A stretch of DNA of 64,000 bases from assembly GCA_024637255.1 (NCBI GenBank), contig JAGXFO010000017.1:1-64000 (forward strand), in the 5' to 3' direction. The notes beneath the pieces were generated by a model. That model was not told where the DNA came from, searched no databases, and saw only the letters and a list, made by a program, of their open reading frames with translations. Source of the DNA: Sulfurovum sp. (lineage in GTDB: Bacteria > Campylobacterota > Campylobacteria > Campylobacterales > Sulfurovaceae). Made by a program: the position numbers and the translations under genes. Shown here one piece after another: positions 52,951-62,590 of this stretch (the first letter of the stretch is position 1; every line of letters begins with the position of its first letter).

Positions 52951-53396
52951 CAGCGGACCCTTTTTAGTGCATGAGTGCCTAATTTATAAATATGTGACGC
53001 TTGTCTTGTTCCTATGAGCGGTTCTATAATGACATCGGCCATTTCTTTTGCAAAAGTTTCATCATATTCTTCATTGCTTAGGTTCGCAGAGCTGGTGAAT
53101 ACCCATTTAAGCCTATTTAGAAGCAAAAGATGATGCTTGTCTTGTATGACCCTGTAGGAATGTTTATTTGGCATAATAAAAGTTGTTTTCTGTGATCTGC
53201 GAACTCTATTTTTATGTTTTTGCGGCACACGTGTAAATTTTGCAAGTGTCTGCAGCGTATTGACTGCTTTAATATAATGCTTGTGGGGAGGACGTTGCTT
53301 TACGGCAGTGAGTCTATCTGCATTTTGCGAAACAAAACCGATGGTGGTATCGGTTTGTGTCAAAAAAACTTTATCTTTAAAAGAGTTATTATGCAT
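52950..53396 (-). CDS. Short Sua5/YciO/YrdC-like protein
   Basis: A 148-residue YrdC-fold protein: LTQTDTTIGFVSQNADRL opens it, KQRPPHKHYIKAVNT follows, then a Lys/Arg-rich central segment, and VFTSSANLSNEEYDET, where SSAN is the conserved nucleotide-binding turn. The KR-rich segment plus short length mark the compact Campylobacterota form. TsaC-type members make threonylcarbamoyl-AMP for tRNA t6A; whether this short form does so is not certain. It is followed by the HIT gene with a one-base overlap. Confidence 0.72.
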   Translation of the reverse strand: MHNNSFKDKVFLTQTDTTIGFVSQNADRLTAVKQRPPHKHYIKAVNTLQTLAKFTRVPQKHKNRVRRSQKTTFIMPNKHSYRVIQDKHHLLLLNRLKWVFTSSANLSNEEYDETFAKEMADVIIEPLIGTRQASHIYKLGTHALKRVR

Positions 53397-53498
53397 TTAT
53401 TATTTTCCTAATACAACCAAGTAGTGTGAATCTACTGCTGAAATGGAGACAGCATCAACACAAGGTAAGATAAGTTTTGTTCCTTTGCCGTTCTTTTA

Positions 53499-56400
53499 TC
53501 AAGAGAGATAATCTTGTAAAGCCTTAGGATCAAGTGCGCCACCAGTTTCTTTTAACTCTTTTATGGCCATTGCAGTTGCCTTTGCTGCTGATATCGTAGT
53601 AAAGTATGCAACATGGTTAGCTAGGACAGACTGTCTGATAGTTTTAGCATCTGTTTTACTGCCAGCATTGTCAGAAGTGTTAATAGCTAAGGCAATTTCT
53701 TCGTTTCGTATCATATCGTCAATATTTGGACGACCTTCGCTTATCTTTAACACTTTGGCCGCAATTACACCGGCGGCTTCTAGGGCAGCATGCGTACCCG
53801 AGGTTGCTACTATTTCAAATCCAAGGTCTGCAAACATTTTGCCCACTTCTCCTGCATGTTGTTTATCATTTTCAGTAAGTGAAATAAAGAGTTTACCTTC
53901 CATTGGAATGTTGTTTTTAGAAGCAAACTGGCTCTTTGCAAAACTCATACCAAAAGAGTTGGAGATGCCCATTACCTCACCTGTAGATTTCATTTCTGGA
54001 CCCAAAATAAGGTCAGAACCTGGCAGTTTATTGAAAGGAAAAACCGCTTCCTTAACAGCAACATGTCCTTTCAAGTTAGGCTCCATGATCTTTTTATCAA
54101 AGTTCACTACGTTAAAGGTGTCGTAGAACTTCAGCGCCTCTTTTAAATCGCCTTGTATCATGACTCTTGTGGCAACTTTTGCCAAAGGTACGCCAGTTGC
54201 TTTGGAAACAAATGGAACCGTTCTTGATGCTCTGGGGTTTACTTCTATAAGATAGATCTCGCCTTTATGAATAGCATACTGAATATTCATAAGACCGACC
54301 ACCCCAAGACCAAGCGCAATCTTTGCTGTTTGCGTCTTGACCTCTTCTTGAAGTTCAGCCGAAATACTGACCGGAGGAAGTGAACATGCAGAATCTCCAG
54401 AGTGTATACCCGCTTCTTCAATGTGTTGCATCACCGAACCAATGTAAACATCTTTGCCATCACAGATAGCATCCACATCCAGCTCAATAGCATTATCAAG
54501 GAATTTGTCTACGAGGACAGGAGCATCATGGGAAACACTGACTGCTTCATCCATATAGCGTCGTAGTTCCTTGTCATTATAGACTGTTTTCATACCGCGC
54601 CCACCTAGCACAAAACTTGGACGCACAAGTACAGGGTAGCCTATGCGGTTAGCAATAGCCATCGCTTCATCTTTAGCAAATGCTGTACCGTTATCCGGTT
54701 GCTTGAGCCCAAGTTTATCTACGAAGGTAGAGAACTGCTCTCTGTCTTCAGCAAGATCTATGACTTTTGCCGAAGTTCCCGAAATCTTTGCTCCAATAGC
54801 AGTAAGATTTTTAGCCAGCTTTAGTGGAGTTTGTCCTCCAAAGTGGACAATGACACCATCCGGTTTTTCAAATTCAATGACATTTCTGACATGCTCAAAA
54901 TCGATAGGCTCAAAGTAGAGGATATCTGAAGTATCGTAATCTGTAGAAACTGTTTCTGGGTTGCAGTTGTACATGATGGATTTTATACCCATGTCTTTTA
55001 GGGCAAAAGCAGCGTGCACACAGCAGTAGTCAAACTCGATCCCCTGACCGATACGGTTAGGTCCACCACCAATAATAAGTACTTTCCTCTCTTTGGATTC
55101 AGGAAAAGGGACTTGAGGTAGCTTGCTGATGTTTGTGCTAGAGTAGAGGTAGGGAGTAAGTGCTTTAAATTCCGCAGCACAGGTATCTACTTCATTGTAC
55201 TCAAGAGCAATACCCATTTTCTCTCTCGCGGTATAAATATCATTTTCACTAAGAGAAAGACCTTCTTTTTGGTTGATGACTTTGGCTATCATTGCATCGG
55301 AGAAACCTTCACTTTTTACTTCTCTAAGACGTGTAGCATCCGAAAGTAGGGCAATGTCCATTTCTTTTTCACGAAGACAAAGCTCTTCTAGCTGATAGAG
55401 GAACCATCTGTCGATATGACAAAGATCAAAGATTACATCTACATCCATCCCACGTCTCAGACCTTCAAATACATAGAGCATACGGCTTTCATTTGGCCGG
55501 CGAATTTCACGCATAAGTTCTTCTTCATCGCATTGGATAGGGTTAAATCCTATAAGGCCAGTCTCTAGCGAACAAAGTGCTTTTTGGAATGATTCTTTGA
55601 AGGTGCGTCCTATCGCCATTACCTCACCTACTGATTTCATAGCAGTAGTGAGTGTAGAGTTTGCCAGTGGGAACTTTTCAAAAGTAAATCTAGGAAGCTT
55701 GGTTACAATGTAGTCAATCACCGGTTCGAATGATGCGGGTGTACCGGTAATGTCATTGGTAATCTCATCCAATGTAAATCCAACTGCAAGCAGTGTTGCC
55801 ACTTTAGCGATAGGGTAACCAGTTGCTTTAGAGGCAAGTGCAGAAGAACGGCTTACTCTTGGATTCATCTCTATAACAATCATACGACCGGTATCAGGAT
55901 TGATGGAAAACTGTACGTTTGACCCACCTGTATCAACACCTACTTCACGCAAAATTTTGAAAGAGGCATCTCTCATATTTTGATACTCTTTGTCTGTAAG
56001 TGTCAAAGCAGGTGCTACGGTGATAGAGTCTCCAGTATGTACACCCATAGGATCAAAGTTTTCGATGGAGCAGACGATGATGCAGTTGTCCGCTTTATCA
56101 CGGATGACTTCCATTTCATACTCTTTCCACCCAAGAAGAGATTCTTCTATGAGGATTTCAGAAATAGGGCTTGCCTCAAGACCGCCCCTCACAATATCTT
56201 TGTACTCATCCATATTGTAGGCAACACCTGAACCGCCACCTGCCATGGTAAATGATGCACGGATAATGAGGGGAAAACCGATGTTTTTAGCAGCGTCAAG
56301 AGCCTCATCCATATTGTAAGCATACTGAGAGATGGGTAGGTCCATCCCTATTTTAATCATTGCTTCTTTGAATATCTGTCTGTCTTCTCCTTTTTTAATC

Positions 56401-56759
56401 GCCTCGGGAGTTGCACCAAGAAACTCTATGCCCTCAAGCATACCGGCATCATTCATATCCATAGCAACATTGAGTGCTGTTTGGCCACCCATTGTTGGTA
56501 AAATAGCATCCACGTTTTCCAGTTTGATGATTTTATCAATCACTTCTGGAGTGATAGGCTCAATGTAAGTACGGTCAGCAAATTCAGGGTCAGTCATAAT
56601 AGTAGCAGGGTTGGAGTTAATCAACACTACTCTGTAGCCGAGCTCTTTAAGTGTTTTGGCGGCTTGTGTTCCAGAATAGTCAAATTCACACGCTTGCCCA
56701 ATAACGATGGGCCCCGAACCGATAAGTAAAATAGTTTTGATGTCATTACGTTTTGGCAT
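53499..56759 (-). CDS. carB: Carbamoyl-phosphate synthase large subunit
   Basis: A 1086-residue enzyme making carbamoyl phosphate from bicarbonate, ammonia and two ATP. The start is KTILLIGSGPIVIGQACEF. Two ATP-grasp halves follow (IIRASFTMAGGGSGVAYN near residue 170; VLVRPSFVLGGRGMKTVYN near 705), each with an EMNPRVSRSSAL / EVNPRASRTVPF block. A C-terminal MGS-like allosteric domain (about 945-1085) binds effectors. carA is not in the window. An intrinsic terminator lies between mreC and carB, so carB should have its own promoter. Confidence 0.98.
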   Translation of the reverse strand: MPKRNDIKTILLIGSGPIVIGQACEFDYSGTQAAKTLKELGYRVVLINSNPATIMTDPEFADRTYIEPITPEVIDKIIKLENVDAILPTMGGQTALNVAMDMNDAGMLEGIEFLGATPEAIKKGEDRQIFKEAMIKIGMDLPISQYAYNMDEALDAAKNIGFPLIIRASFTMAGGGSGVAYNMDEYKDIVRGGLEASPISEILIEESLLGWKEYEMEVIRDKADNCIIVCSIENFDPMGVHTGDSITVAPALTLTDKEYQNMRDASFKILREVGVDTGGSNVQFSINPDTGRMIVIEMNPRVSRSSALASKATGYPIAKVATLLAVGFTLDEITNDITGTPASFEPVIDYIVTKLPRFTFEKFPLANSTLTTAMKSVGEVMAIGRTFKESFQKALCSLETGLIGFNPIQCDEEELMREIRRPNESRMLYVFEGLRRGMDVDVIFDLCHIDRWFLYQLEELCLREKEMDIALLSDATRLREVKSEGFSDAMIAKVINQKEGLSLSENDIYTAREKMGIALEYNEVDTCAAEFKALTPYLYSSTNISKLPQVPFPESKERKVLIIGGGPNRIGQGIEFDYCCVHAAFALKDMGIKSIMYNCNPETVSTDYDTSDILYFEPIDFEHVRNVIEFEKPDGVIVHFGGQTPLKLAKNLTAIGAKISGTSAKVIDLAEDREQFSTFVDKLGLKQPDNGTAFAKDEAMAIANRIGYPVLVRPSFVLGGRGMKTVYNDKELRRYMDEAVSVSHDAPVLVDKFLDNAIELDVDAICDGKDVYIGSVMQHIEEAGIHSGDSACSLPPVSISAELQEEVKTQTAKIALGLGVVGLMNIQYAIHKGEIYLIEVNPRASRTVPFVSKATGVPLAKVATRVMIQGDLKEALKFYDTFNVVNFDKKIMEPNLKGHVAVKEAVFPFNKLPGSDLILGPEMKSTGEVMGISNSFGMSFAKSQFASKNNIPMEGKLFISLTENDKQHAGEVGKMFADLGFEIVATSGTHAALEAAGVIAAKVLKISEGRPNIDDMIRNEEIALAINTSDNAGSKTDAKTIRQSVLANHVAYFTTISAAKATAMAIKELKETGGALDPKALQDYLS

Positions 56760-56806
56760 GAAGAAATACCCTTGATTTTTAGTTTAAAATTATAGCCAAA
56801 GCAGAC

Positions 56807-56842
56807 AAAAAGCCCCCTTAAATAAAAGTGTATTTAAGGGAA
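56807..56842 (-). terminator. Intrinsic terminator after mreC
   Basis: On the minus strand, just after the mreC stop, a stem with CCCTTAAATA and TATTTAAGGG arms around a short loop is followed by GGGGGCTTTTTG. Stem plus T run is the classic intrinsic terminator form, separating the mre genes from carB. Confidence 0.75.
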
Positions 56843-56850
56843 AGCCTGCT

Positions 56851-57945
56851 TTAGAAGAGGTCTAAACTGCTTGAATCAGATTTTGGTTTAGAGAGTGGTT
56901 TAGGCACGTTGTTTTTTATTTTTTTAGGTTCTTCGATGACTTCTGCGGGAAGCACCGGTTCAATGACCTCTGCTTGGGTCTGATCAATACGGCTTGGAAT
57001 ACTGGAAATGCTAGGTGTACTGACATTGGCATCTTTGTCCTCCAAGAGAGGTTTAATTTGCTCTGAAGAGGAAGCGTTTTGCTCTGAAGAGGAAGCATTT
57101 TGTTCTGCATTGACACTTGAAACAGAGGCTATTGGCAACAGCTTTGTATTGTTAGAGTCAAAACCTTCAGTAAGTGTAGCTCTTGCATCACTTATAAGGA
57201 AGAATGTTTTGGGATGAAATACATCGCTATAGGTTTTAATGTGTGCAACGGTATAGGAACTCTGCACCTCTATCTTTGTGACAATACCTACAGGAATATT
57301 TGCAAAAAATATAGCATCCAACCCTGAAGTGAAGACTTTATCTCCTACATTAATTTTATGCCATTTTGGAATGAATTTAATGAGCATTTCATTTTCTCTC
57401 ATGCCAAGGGCAATACCAGGAGCCTTGTTTTTTCCTACAAAAACAGAAAAACGGCACTTGTTGTCCGATGTGAGATATCCATAGAGTTGATTGTTATGAA
57501 CCCTGGCTATTCCTGCCGCAACATAGCCCTGCATAAGACCATAGAGTTTATTATTTTTAAGCCCTTTGGGTTTTGTCAGTATGATTTGGGAAAAACTGTT
57601 AAGTTTTACATAAGAAATTGTCTCAACTATGGCAATATTAGGCACAGGTAAGCGACTTAGTTGAGGAAGTACTTCATAGATATTTTTTATTTTTCCTATA
57701 TAATGTATCTGTTCCAGGAGGCGTTTGCGTAAAATGCGGTTTTCTTTACTAAGGTTTTCTATAGACTCTTTTTGAAAAATATAACTATGACTTTTTTTTT
57801 CTATATCCTGCGTGAAGTTTTGATAGTTTTGTTTAATAGGATTAATGATACCCAAAATGGTATCTGATATACGCTCATTATTTCGTGAAAGCAACACTGT
57901 TAGGAAGAGCAACAGTGTGGCTATAATGACGAGTCTAGTCTTCAT
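56851..57945 (-). CDS. mreC: Rod shape-determining protein MreC
   Basis: A 364-residue periplasmic scaffold of the elongasome. An N-terminal membrane helix (about 5-22) precedes a coiled coil (about 55-80) and the beta-rich MreC core (residues about 105-260) with KNKAPGIALGMRENEML and GDKVFTSGLDAIF. The C-terminal 100 residues are a low-complexity Ser/Glu/Lys/Pro tail absent from most MreC. It holds a 21-base tandem repeat that gives ASSSEQN twice. It overlaps the mreB end by 11 bases. No mreD follows here. Confidence 0.92.
   Translation of the reverse strand: MKTRLVIIATLLLFLTVLLSRNNERISDTILGIINPIKQNYQNFTQDIEKKSHSYIFQKESIENLSKENRILRKRLLEQIHYIGKIKNIYEVLPQLSRLPVPNIAIVETISYVKLNSFSQIILTKPKGLKNNKLYGLMQGYVAAGIARVHNNQLYGYLTSDNKCRFSVFVGKNKAPGIALGMRENEMLIKFIPKWHKINVGDKVFTSGLDAIFFANIPVGIVTKIEVQSSYTVAHIKTYSDVFHPKTFFLISDARATLTEGFDSNNTKLLPIASVSSVNAEQNASSSEQNASSSEQIKPLLEDKDANVSTPSISSIPSRIDQTQAEVIEPVLPAEVIEEPKKIKNNVPKPLSKPKSDSSSLDLF
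57061..57102. repeat. 21-bp tandem repeat in mreC
   Basis: CTCTGAAGAGGAAGCGTTTTG at 57061 and CTCTGAAGAGGAAGCATTTTG at 57082 differ at one base and keep frame. They encode two copies of a Ser/Glu/Gln-rich heptad in the C-terminal tail. A variable-number locus is possible. Confidence 0.8.
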
Positions 57946-58969
57946 ATGCCGTTTGCTGAAGAAGATCTATTTCATCCAATGCTATTCCTGTGCCCCTTGC
58001 AACAGCAAGAAGCGGATCTTCAGCAATATATACAGGAAGTTTTACTAATTCTGATAGGTATTTGTCCAAACCTCTTATGAGTGCGCCACCACCAGTAAGC
58101 ACAATACCGTTTTCTACGATATCACCAGCTAGTTCAGGTGGAGTCTGTTCGAGAACATCTTTAAGTGCATCTGCAATGGCTTCAATCGAGTCTTTCATGG
58201 CTGTCCTGATATGTTCAGATGTAATTTCGACAGAAGCAAGACTTCCCACAATATGATCCCTACCACGTACGATAGTTGTAAGTTCTTCTTTGAGCGGAGT
58301 AGCAGTTCCTATTTTTATCTTTAGTTCTTCAGCAACACGTTCACCAATGAGCAGGTTGAAATTCTTTTTAACGTAGTCAATAATAGCTTGGTCAATATTA
58401 TCACCTGCCACACGAATGGATTTGGAGATGACAAGTCCTCCAAGAGACGTTACGCCTATTTCAGTGGTTCCTCCACCAATGTCAACAACCAGATTGCCAT
58501 TAGGGTCTTTTACCGGGATACCTGCACCGATGGCTGCTGCCATAGGCTCTTCTATAAGATAGACATATCTGGCTCCAGCATTGGCGGCTGATTCTTTCAC
58601 GGCACGTCTTTCAACCTGAGTCAAGCCGTAAGGTACACAGATAATAATACGCGGAGAAAAAAAGCCTTTTCTTTTATGTGCTTTTTCAATAAAATAGCGG
58701 ATCATCATTTCGGTCACTTCAAAATCTGCAATAACACCATCTTTCATAGGACGGATGGCTTTGATGTTACCCGGTGTTTTACCTACCATGTCTTTTGCTT
58801 CCTGACCCACCGCAAGAATACGTTGCTTGCCATGTTTATCATATTGTATAGCAACAACAGAAGGCTCGTTAATACAAATACCCTGTCCTTTAACCAACAC
58901 AAGTGTATTTGCGGTCCCCAAATCGATGGCTAAATCGTTAGAAAACATTCCTAATAGTCTTTTAAACAT
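57935..58969 (-). CDS. mreB: Rod shape-determining protein MreB
   Basis: A 344-residue actin homologue that directs lateral wall synthesis. LAIDLGTANTLVLVKGQG is the phosphate-1 loop; IVGKTPGNIKAIRPMKDGVIA-type text follows as MVGKTPGNIKAI; VVDIGGGTTEIGVTSLGG is phosphate-2, and GIVLTGGGALIRGLD is the adenosine motif. Length is normal. It precedes mreC with an 11-base overlap and follows clpX by 20 bases, giving a clpX-mreB-mreC order that I associate with Campylobacterota. Confidence 0.97.
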   Translation of the reverse strand: MFKRLLGMFSNDLAIDLGTANTLVLVKGQGICINEPSVVAIQYDKHGKQRILAVGQEAKDMVGKTPGNIKAIRPMKDGVIADFEVTEMMIRYFIEKAHKRKGFFSPRIIICVPYGLTQVERRAVKESAANAGARYVYLIEEPMAAAIGAGIPVKDPNGNLVVDIGGGTTEIGVTSLGGLVISKSIRVAGDNIDQAIIDYVKKNFNLLIGERVAEELKIKIGTATPLKEELTTIVRGRDHIVGSLASVEITSEHIRTAMKDSIEAIADALKDVLEQTPPELAGDIVENGIVLTGGGALIRGLDKYLSELVKLPVYIAEDPLLAVARGTGIALDEIDLLQQTAYED

Positions 58970-58989
58970 TCTTATATCCTTTTTTTCTG

Positions 58990-60210
58990 TTATGCTGTTT
59001 TTTTGTCTTTAATGTATAAAGGTTTTGCACCCGAGTTGATGACATCGCTTGTAATGACTACTTCAAAGCCACCAAGTTCAGGTAATTCATACATAATGTC
59101 AAGCAATATTTCTTCAAGTATGGAACGAAGGCCTCTAGCGCCTGTTTTTCGCTTTATAGCTTTTTGTGCGATGAGTAAAAGTGCATCTTTTTCAAAGCTG
59201 AGTTTTACATCATCGATCTCAAAAAGTTTTTGATACTGTTTAACCAGTGAATTCTTAGGCTCTGTCAAAATGCGTACCATATCTTCTTCTGTAATCTCAC
59301 CAAGCGTTGCAAGCACATGAAGACGCCCGATAAGTTCTGGAATGAGACCATAAGTAACAAGATCGTCTGCTTCAACCAGATGAAGAATATTCTCTTCTTC
59401 TTTCTTGGAACGTTTTTCTTGACCAAAGCCAAGCGTGTTTGCTCCAAGTCTTCTTTTAAGTATATCATTCAGCCCGTCAAATGCTCCACCGCAGATAAAG
59501 AGTATGTTTGATGTATCTATCTGAATAAAATCTTGGTTGGGATGTTTACGTCCTCCTTTTGGAGGAATGTTCACTATAGAACCTTCGATAAGTTTAAGCA
59601 AAGCTTGCTGCACCCCTTCTCCGGAAACATCACGTGTAATAGAACGGTTTTCGCCCATTCTGGCGATTTTATCAACCTCATCGATAAATACAATGCCCTG
59701 TTCGGCACGCTGAGTATCACCATCTGCAGCCATAAGCAGCTTTGTGAGAATGTTCTCCACATCTTCCCCTACATAACCCGCTTCCGTAAGATTTGTTGCA
59801 TCCGCAATCGCGATAGGAACATTTAAGAATCTGGCAATAGTTTGTGCCAAAAGGGTTTTCCCTGAGCCTGTTGGCCCAATGAGTAATACATTTGACTTGG
59901 CAATCTGCGTATCGTCATCAATATTGTCTTTAAAGATGCGCTTATAGTGATTATATACAGCAACCGAGAGGGTCTTTTTTGCTTTTTCTTGACCGATAAC
60001 ATAGCCATCGAGCAGAGCGTTGATTTCTTTTGGCGTATAAAGCGTATGTGTACCTAAGTCTGCCTGACTTTCTTCCTGATCTTCTTCTCCAAAGAGAATT
60101 TTATAGGCAGAGATGACACAGTTTGAGCAAATGTAGGCACTTTCTCCTGCTATAAGAGGATTTTCTTCACTTTCTACGGCTTCACAAAAACTACAAGTTT
60201 TCATTGACAT
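58990..60210 (-). CDS. clpX: ClpX, ATP-dependent unfoldase of ClpXP
   Basis: A 406-residue AAA+ protein. A treble-clef zinc finger at the start (CSFCEAV ... CSNC) binds adaptors and substrates. The AAA core has GPTGSGKTLLAQTIA (Walker A), GYVGEDVENIL (pore loop), IVFIDEVDKIA (Walker B), ITRDVSGEGVQQALLKL and the RKH loop in GGRKHPNQDF. It overlaps the lpxA end by 20 bases. AGGAAAG supports the first ATG. clpP is not in the window. Confidence 0.97.
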   Translation of the reverse strand: MSMKTCSFCEAVESEENPLIAGESAYICSNCVISAYKILFGEEDQEESQADLGTHTLYTPKEINALLDGYVIGQEKAKKTLSVAVYNHYKRIFKDNIDDDTQIAKSNVLLIGPTGSGKTLLAQTIARFLNVPIAIADATNLTEAGYVGEDVENILTKLLMAADGDTQRAEQGIVFIDEVDKIARMGENRSITRDVSGEGVQQALLKLIEGSIVNIPPKGGRKHPNQDFIQIDTSNILFICGGAFDGLNDILKRRLGANTLGFGQEKRSKKEEENILHLVEADDLVTYGLIPELIGRLHVLATLGEITEEDMVRILTEPKNSLVKQYQKLFEIDDVKLSFEKDALLLIAQKAIKRKTGARGLRSILEEILLDIMYELPELGGFEVVITSDVINSGAKPLYIKDKKTA

Positions 60211-60991
60211 TTTCTTTCCTTGTAAATGGTATACCTCTGGTAGAGGTCATAATAAATTTGCAGAGTAATTTGACTTTCTGCGATGTGCTGTTTTCAAAAA
60301 GTGTTTGTGCGACTTCTTGCAAGGGGTTGCCCTTTTCAAAGAGTTCTTTATAGGCTATTTTGAGTGCATTAATATCATCACGCTCCATATGTCTTCGTAG
60401 GCCCGCAAGATTGAGCCCCCTAAGACTTGCACGGTTACCTTCGGCTAGACAATAGGGGGGAACGTCCTGCGCTAAGGCACTAGCTCCTCCTATCATGGCA
60501 TAATCACCGATATGCACAAACTGATGCACAGGCGTAAGTCCTCCAATGACTACATGATTGCCCAGCTCAACATGTCCTGCAAGTGTTGCACCGTTTGCTA
60601 AAATACAGTTATCCCCGATGATGACATCATGTCCTAAGTGCACATAACCCATGAAAAGGTTTCCGTTACCTACTTTAGTGACAGAGCCTCCGCCTTTTGT
60701 CCCAGGATTAAACAGGGTAAATTCTCTGATAGTATTGTTGTCACCAATGATAAGCTCCACATGTTCGCCATTAAATTTCAAATCCTGAGGTATCGTACCT
60801 ATGGCAACATGAGGAAAAATACGGTTGTTTTTACCAATGGTTGTATGACCTTGTATGACAGCGTGAGAAGCTACAGTGGTACCATCACCTATTTTTACAT
60901 TGGCACTTATATGGGCAAAAGGACCTACAGATACATTGGTGCCCAACAAGGCACCTTCTTCTATGACTGCGGAAGCATGGATTAAAGACAT
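60191..60991 (-). CDS. lpxA: UDP-N-acetylglucosamine acyltransferase
   Basis: A 266-residue left-handed beta-helix enzyme that begins lipid A synthesis. Hexapeptide repeats run through most of the length (VSVGPFAHISANVKIGDGTT; LGHDVIIGDNCILANGATLA), and the catalytic His is in GYVHLGHDV. The C-terminal helical part (RRHMERDDINALKIAYKELF) is normal. I use ATG 60991; a TTG directly before it is the alternative. It is in a run with fabZ upstream (8-base gap) and clpX downstream (20-base overlap). Confidence 0.95.
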   Translation of the reverse strand: MSLIHASAVIEEGALLGTNVSVGPFAHISANVKIGDGTTVASHAVIQGHTTIGKNNRIFPHVAIGTIPQDLKFNGEHVELIIGDNNTIREFTLFNPGTKGGGSVTKVGNGNLFMGYVHLGHDVIIGDNCILANGATLAGHVELGNHVVIGGLTPVHQFVHIGDYAMIGGASALAQDVPPYCLAEGNRASLRGLNLAGLRRHMERDDINALKIAYKELFEKGNPLQEVAQTLFENSTSQKVKLLCKFIMTSTRGIPFTRKENVNENL

Positions 60992-60999
60992 CAAAAGAC

Positions 61000-61449
61000 C
61001 TATTTGTCTACGATCATAGCTTTGAGTTCAGCTTGCGCAACCACTTTGCCATCAACATATGCTTTTGCATCAAGTTGCCATACGGCACCTTTGTTTTTAA
61101 TGACAGAGATTTGATATATAAGCTGGTCTCCAGGTGTGACAGGCGCACGGAACTTCGCCTTATCTATGCTCATAAAGTAAACCACTTTGTTTTGTATCTC
61201 ATCCTGGCTACTTAGGTCCATACTTTTGAAAGCCAATACACCACCAGCCTGAGCCATACCTTCGATGATCATAACGCCGGGATAAATAGGGTGACCAGGA
61301 AAATGCCCTTGAAAAACAGGCTCAGAAATAGAAACATTCTTTAATCCCTCTATATATGTACCTGGGATTAGTTCTGTAATTCTGTCCACAAGTAAAAATG
61401 GATATCTATGGGGTAATATGTTTTGTATGTCCATCACGTTATAAAGCAC
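61000..61449 (-). CDS. fabZ: (3R)-hydroxymyristoyl-ACP dehydratase FabZ
   Basis: A 149-residue hot-dog-fold dehydratase of fatty acid elongation. ILPHRYPFLLVDRITEL opens the core, and FQGHFPGHPIYPGVMIIEGM supplies the catalytic His and Glu. It starts at GTG 61449, which has AAAGG at good spacing; ATG 61434 lies too far from it. The order fabZ-lpxA is standard and links lipid A with fatty-acid supply. Confidence 0.95.
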   Translation of the reverse strand: MLYNVMDIQNILPHRYPFLLVDRITELIPGTYIEGLKNVSISEPVFQGHFPGHPIYPGVMIIEGMAQAGGVLAFKSMDLSSQDEIQNKVVYFMSIDKAKFRAPVTPGDQLIYQISVIKNKGAVWQLDAKAYVDGKVVAQAELKAMIVDK

Positions 61450-61507
61450 AAGAAAACCTTTTTGTAAAAAATTCTCTTATTTTACCTAAGAGTTTGTAAG
61501 AAGCGGT

Positions 61508-62587
61508 TTAGAATTTGATTAATACTTCTTTCACATCGCTATAGGTTTTACTTTGACAAAGTATTTCTATCTTGTTGTTTGGTATCTCCTCAGTAACCAT
61601 GATAACAGATAGATCGTAAGGTGTAACACCCAGTTTTGAACGCAGTTCTACTTCTTTGGAAAAAGTAGGAGGAGCGTAAATGAGTTCTGTCACTGTTTTG
61701 TAATTCGTATGGGCTATTTCATTGTAATGCTTAAGCGTAATAAAACGTACCTCATCACGGTTCATGTGGTACACATCAGCGATGTTATACTCTATTTTTC
61801 CTCTGGTGTACTCACCTTTGATGGTAGAATAGGGCAGGAAATGTGCAGGAATAACTTCTTTGCGAACACGTAAAAGTCCCATGGTTAAACGCCAGTTTAG
61901 AAAACGTTGTTTGATGATTTTATGGGGGATATTTTCTTCTTCAAGTTTCCATCTCTCCTCATACATTTCTATGCGTTCTTCTATGGATTCTGGTTGTATC
62001 TGCTGTGAGATAGGAGCAAAAAGTTCATCGGCAATTTTCTGCTGTTCATCACGTTGGATGTTTAGTGCAAAAAGACAACCACAATAGTCTTGACGATATA
62101 AAGCGTCTTCTTTTGCCAGGATGTTTTGCTCTTGTGTGCCTGAAGCTTTACGGTAATCAGGCGCTATAAATGTTAAGCCTTCTTTTTTACCCAAAGCATT
62201 ACCTACCACTTCTAACTGCTCTAATGATTTTTTGGGCGAAGTAAGCAGAGTAGAAGTAAACATCGTCTCACCTATTTCTCTTGCTTTTTTTGCTGAGACT
62301 TCAAAGCGTCTGTCAAAGCATATGCCACAACGAGACCCTTTTTCGGGCTCATGTTCAAAACCTCTCACAAGTGCAAGCCAATTCTCTACATCATAGTCAC
62401 CTTCAATAAGATCGATGCCGAGCATTTTACAGCTGCGTTTTACATCAAGCAGTCGTAAGTAGTATTCGGAGTAGGGGTGAATATTCGGGTCATAGAAAAA
62501 CCCCGTGAGTTTCTCTTCAGGGTAGTCTTTTTGTATCTTTTGTAAAAAGTAGTGACTGTCCACAGAACAGCAAATATGTACTAGCAT
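61508..62587 (-). CDS. queH: Epoxyqueuosine reductase QueH
   Basis: A 359-residue QueH (DUF208) that reduces epoxyqueuosine in tRNA to queuosine, the non-B12 alternative to QueG. The Cys motifs are HICCSVDSHY at the start, GSRCGICFDRRFE and YRQDYCGCLFAL, which bind Fe-S and iron. The N-terminal 210 residues are the QueH core; the C-terminal 150 are an extension of unknown role (many Campylobacterota QueH proteins have it). It begins three bases after the lpxB stop and fabZ follows after about 60 bases. Confidence 0.88.
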   Translation of the reverse strand: MLVHICCSVDSHYFLQKIQKDYPEEKLTGFFYDPNIHPYSEYYLRLLDVKRSCKMLGIDLIEGDYDVENWLALVRGFEHEPEKGSRCGICFDRRFEVSAKKAREIGETMFTSTLLTSPKKSLEQLEVVGNALGKKEGLTFIAPDYRKASGTQEQNILAKEDALYRQDYCGCLFALNIQRDEQQKIADELFAPISQQIQPESIEERIEMYEERWKLEEENIPHKIIKQRFLNWRLTMGLLRVRKEVIPAHFLPYSTIKGEYTRGKIEYNIADVYHMNRDEVRFITLKHYNEIAHTNYKTVTELIYAPPTFSKEVELRSKLGVTPYDLSVIMVTEEIPNNKIEILCQSKTYSDVKEVLIKF

Positions 62588-62590
62588 TGT

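Noticed and set aside
53563..54126. 187-codon antisense frame within carB
   Set aside because: Ser/Ala/Ile-rich shadow of a conserved coding region, with no ribosome site.
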